A stretch of DNA of 6,052 nt from positions 1-6,052 of the forward strand of contig UQZE01000123.1 of NCBI GenBank assembly GCA_900545325.1. Reading direction: 5' to 3'. Shown piece by piece: positions 6,052-6,052 of this stretch. The position numbers were made by a program, and so were the translations under genes. Position 1 is the stretch's first letter, and every line of letters begins with the position of its first letter. The stretch comes from an uncultured Eubacteriales bacterium. GTDB taxonomy: Bacteria > Bacillota > Clostridia > Christensenellales > Borkfalkiaceae. Under the pieces are notes generated by a model. That model did no database searches and was not told the origin of the DNA. It saw only the letters and a program-made list of their open reading frames with translations.

Positions 6052-6052
6052 T

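Overview
The window looks like one short contig from an uncultured anaerobic Bacillota, most likely a Clostridia-type gut bacterium. This rests on three things. The coding DNA is GC-rich while the intergenic DNA is AT-rich and carries clear sigma-A type promoters and purine-rich ribosome binding sites. The SGNH hydrolase, Tn916-type integrase and ArsR-like sugar-style regulator are all of clostridial flavour. I cannot name a species. The first 22 bases are leftover Illumina adapter, so the left edge is an assembly end and not biology.

Layout: (1) bases 23-712, plus strand: a GDSL/SGNH-type hydrolase truncated at its 5' end. (2) bases 773-3769, plus strand: the main gene, a 998-residue fusion of an endonuclease Q-like PHP nuclease with zinc ribbon to a compact UvrD/PcrA-type superfamily 1 helicase. 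Its own promoter lies so close that the transcript is probably leaderless, and a 16-bp perfect palindrome is centred on the start codon. It ends in a good intrinsic terminator. (3) bases 3890-4822, plus strand: a complete tyrosine recombinase with its own ribosome binding site and extended -10 promoter. (4) bases 4854-5810, minus strand: an ArsR-like winged-helix regulator with a long extra C-terminal domain, convergent with the integrase across a shared bidirectional terminator. (5) bases 5811-6052: a gene-free divergent control region with a minus-strand promoter for the regulator, a plus-strand promoter for a gene beyond the window, heptamer repeats between them, and two overlapping inverted repeats at the contig end.

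How they fit together: the fusion protein reads as a self-contained DNA-repair machine. The PHP part should nick DNA at deaminated or abasic bases, and the helicase part could unwind from that nick. A C-terminal QVSMF sequence resembles a sliding-clamp binding motif. The integrase is alone, with no excisionase or cargo in view. The regulator probably controls the unseen divergent gene. I see no rRNA, tRNA, CRISPR array or complete insertion sequence.
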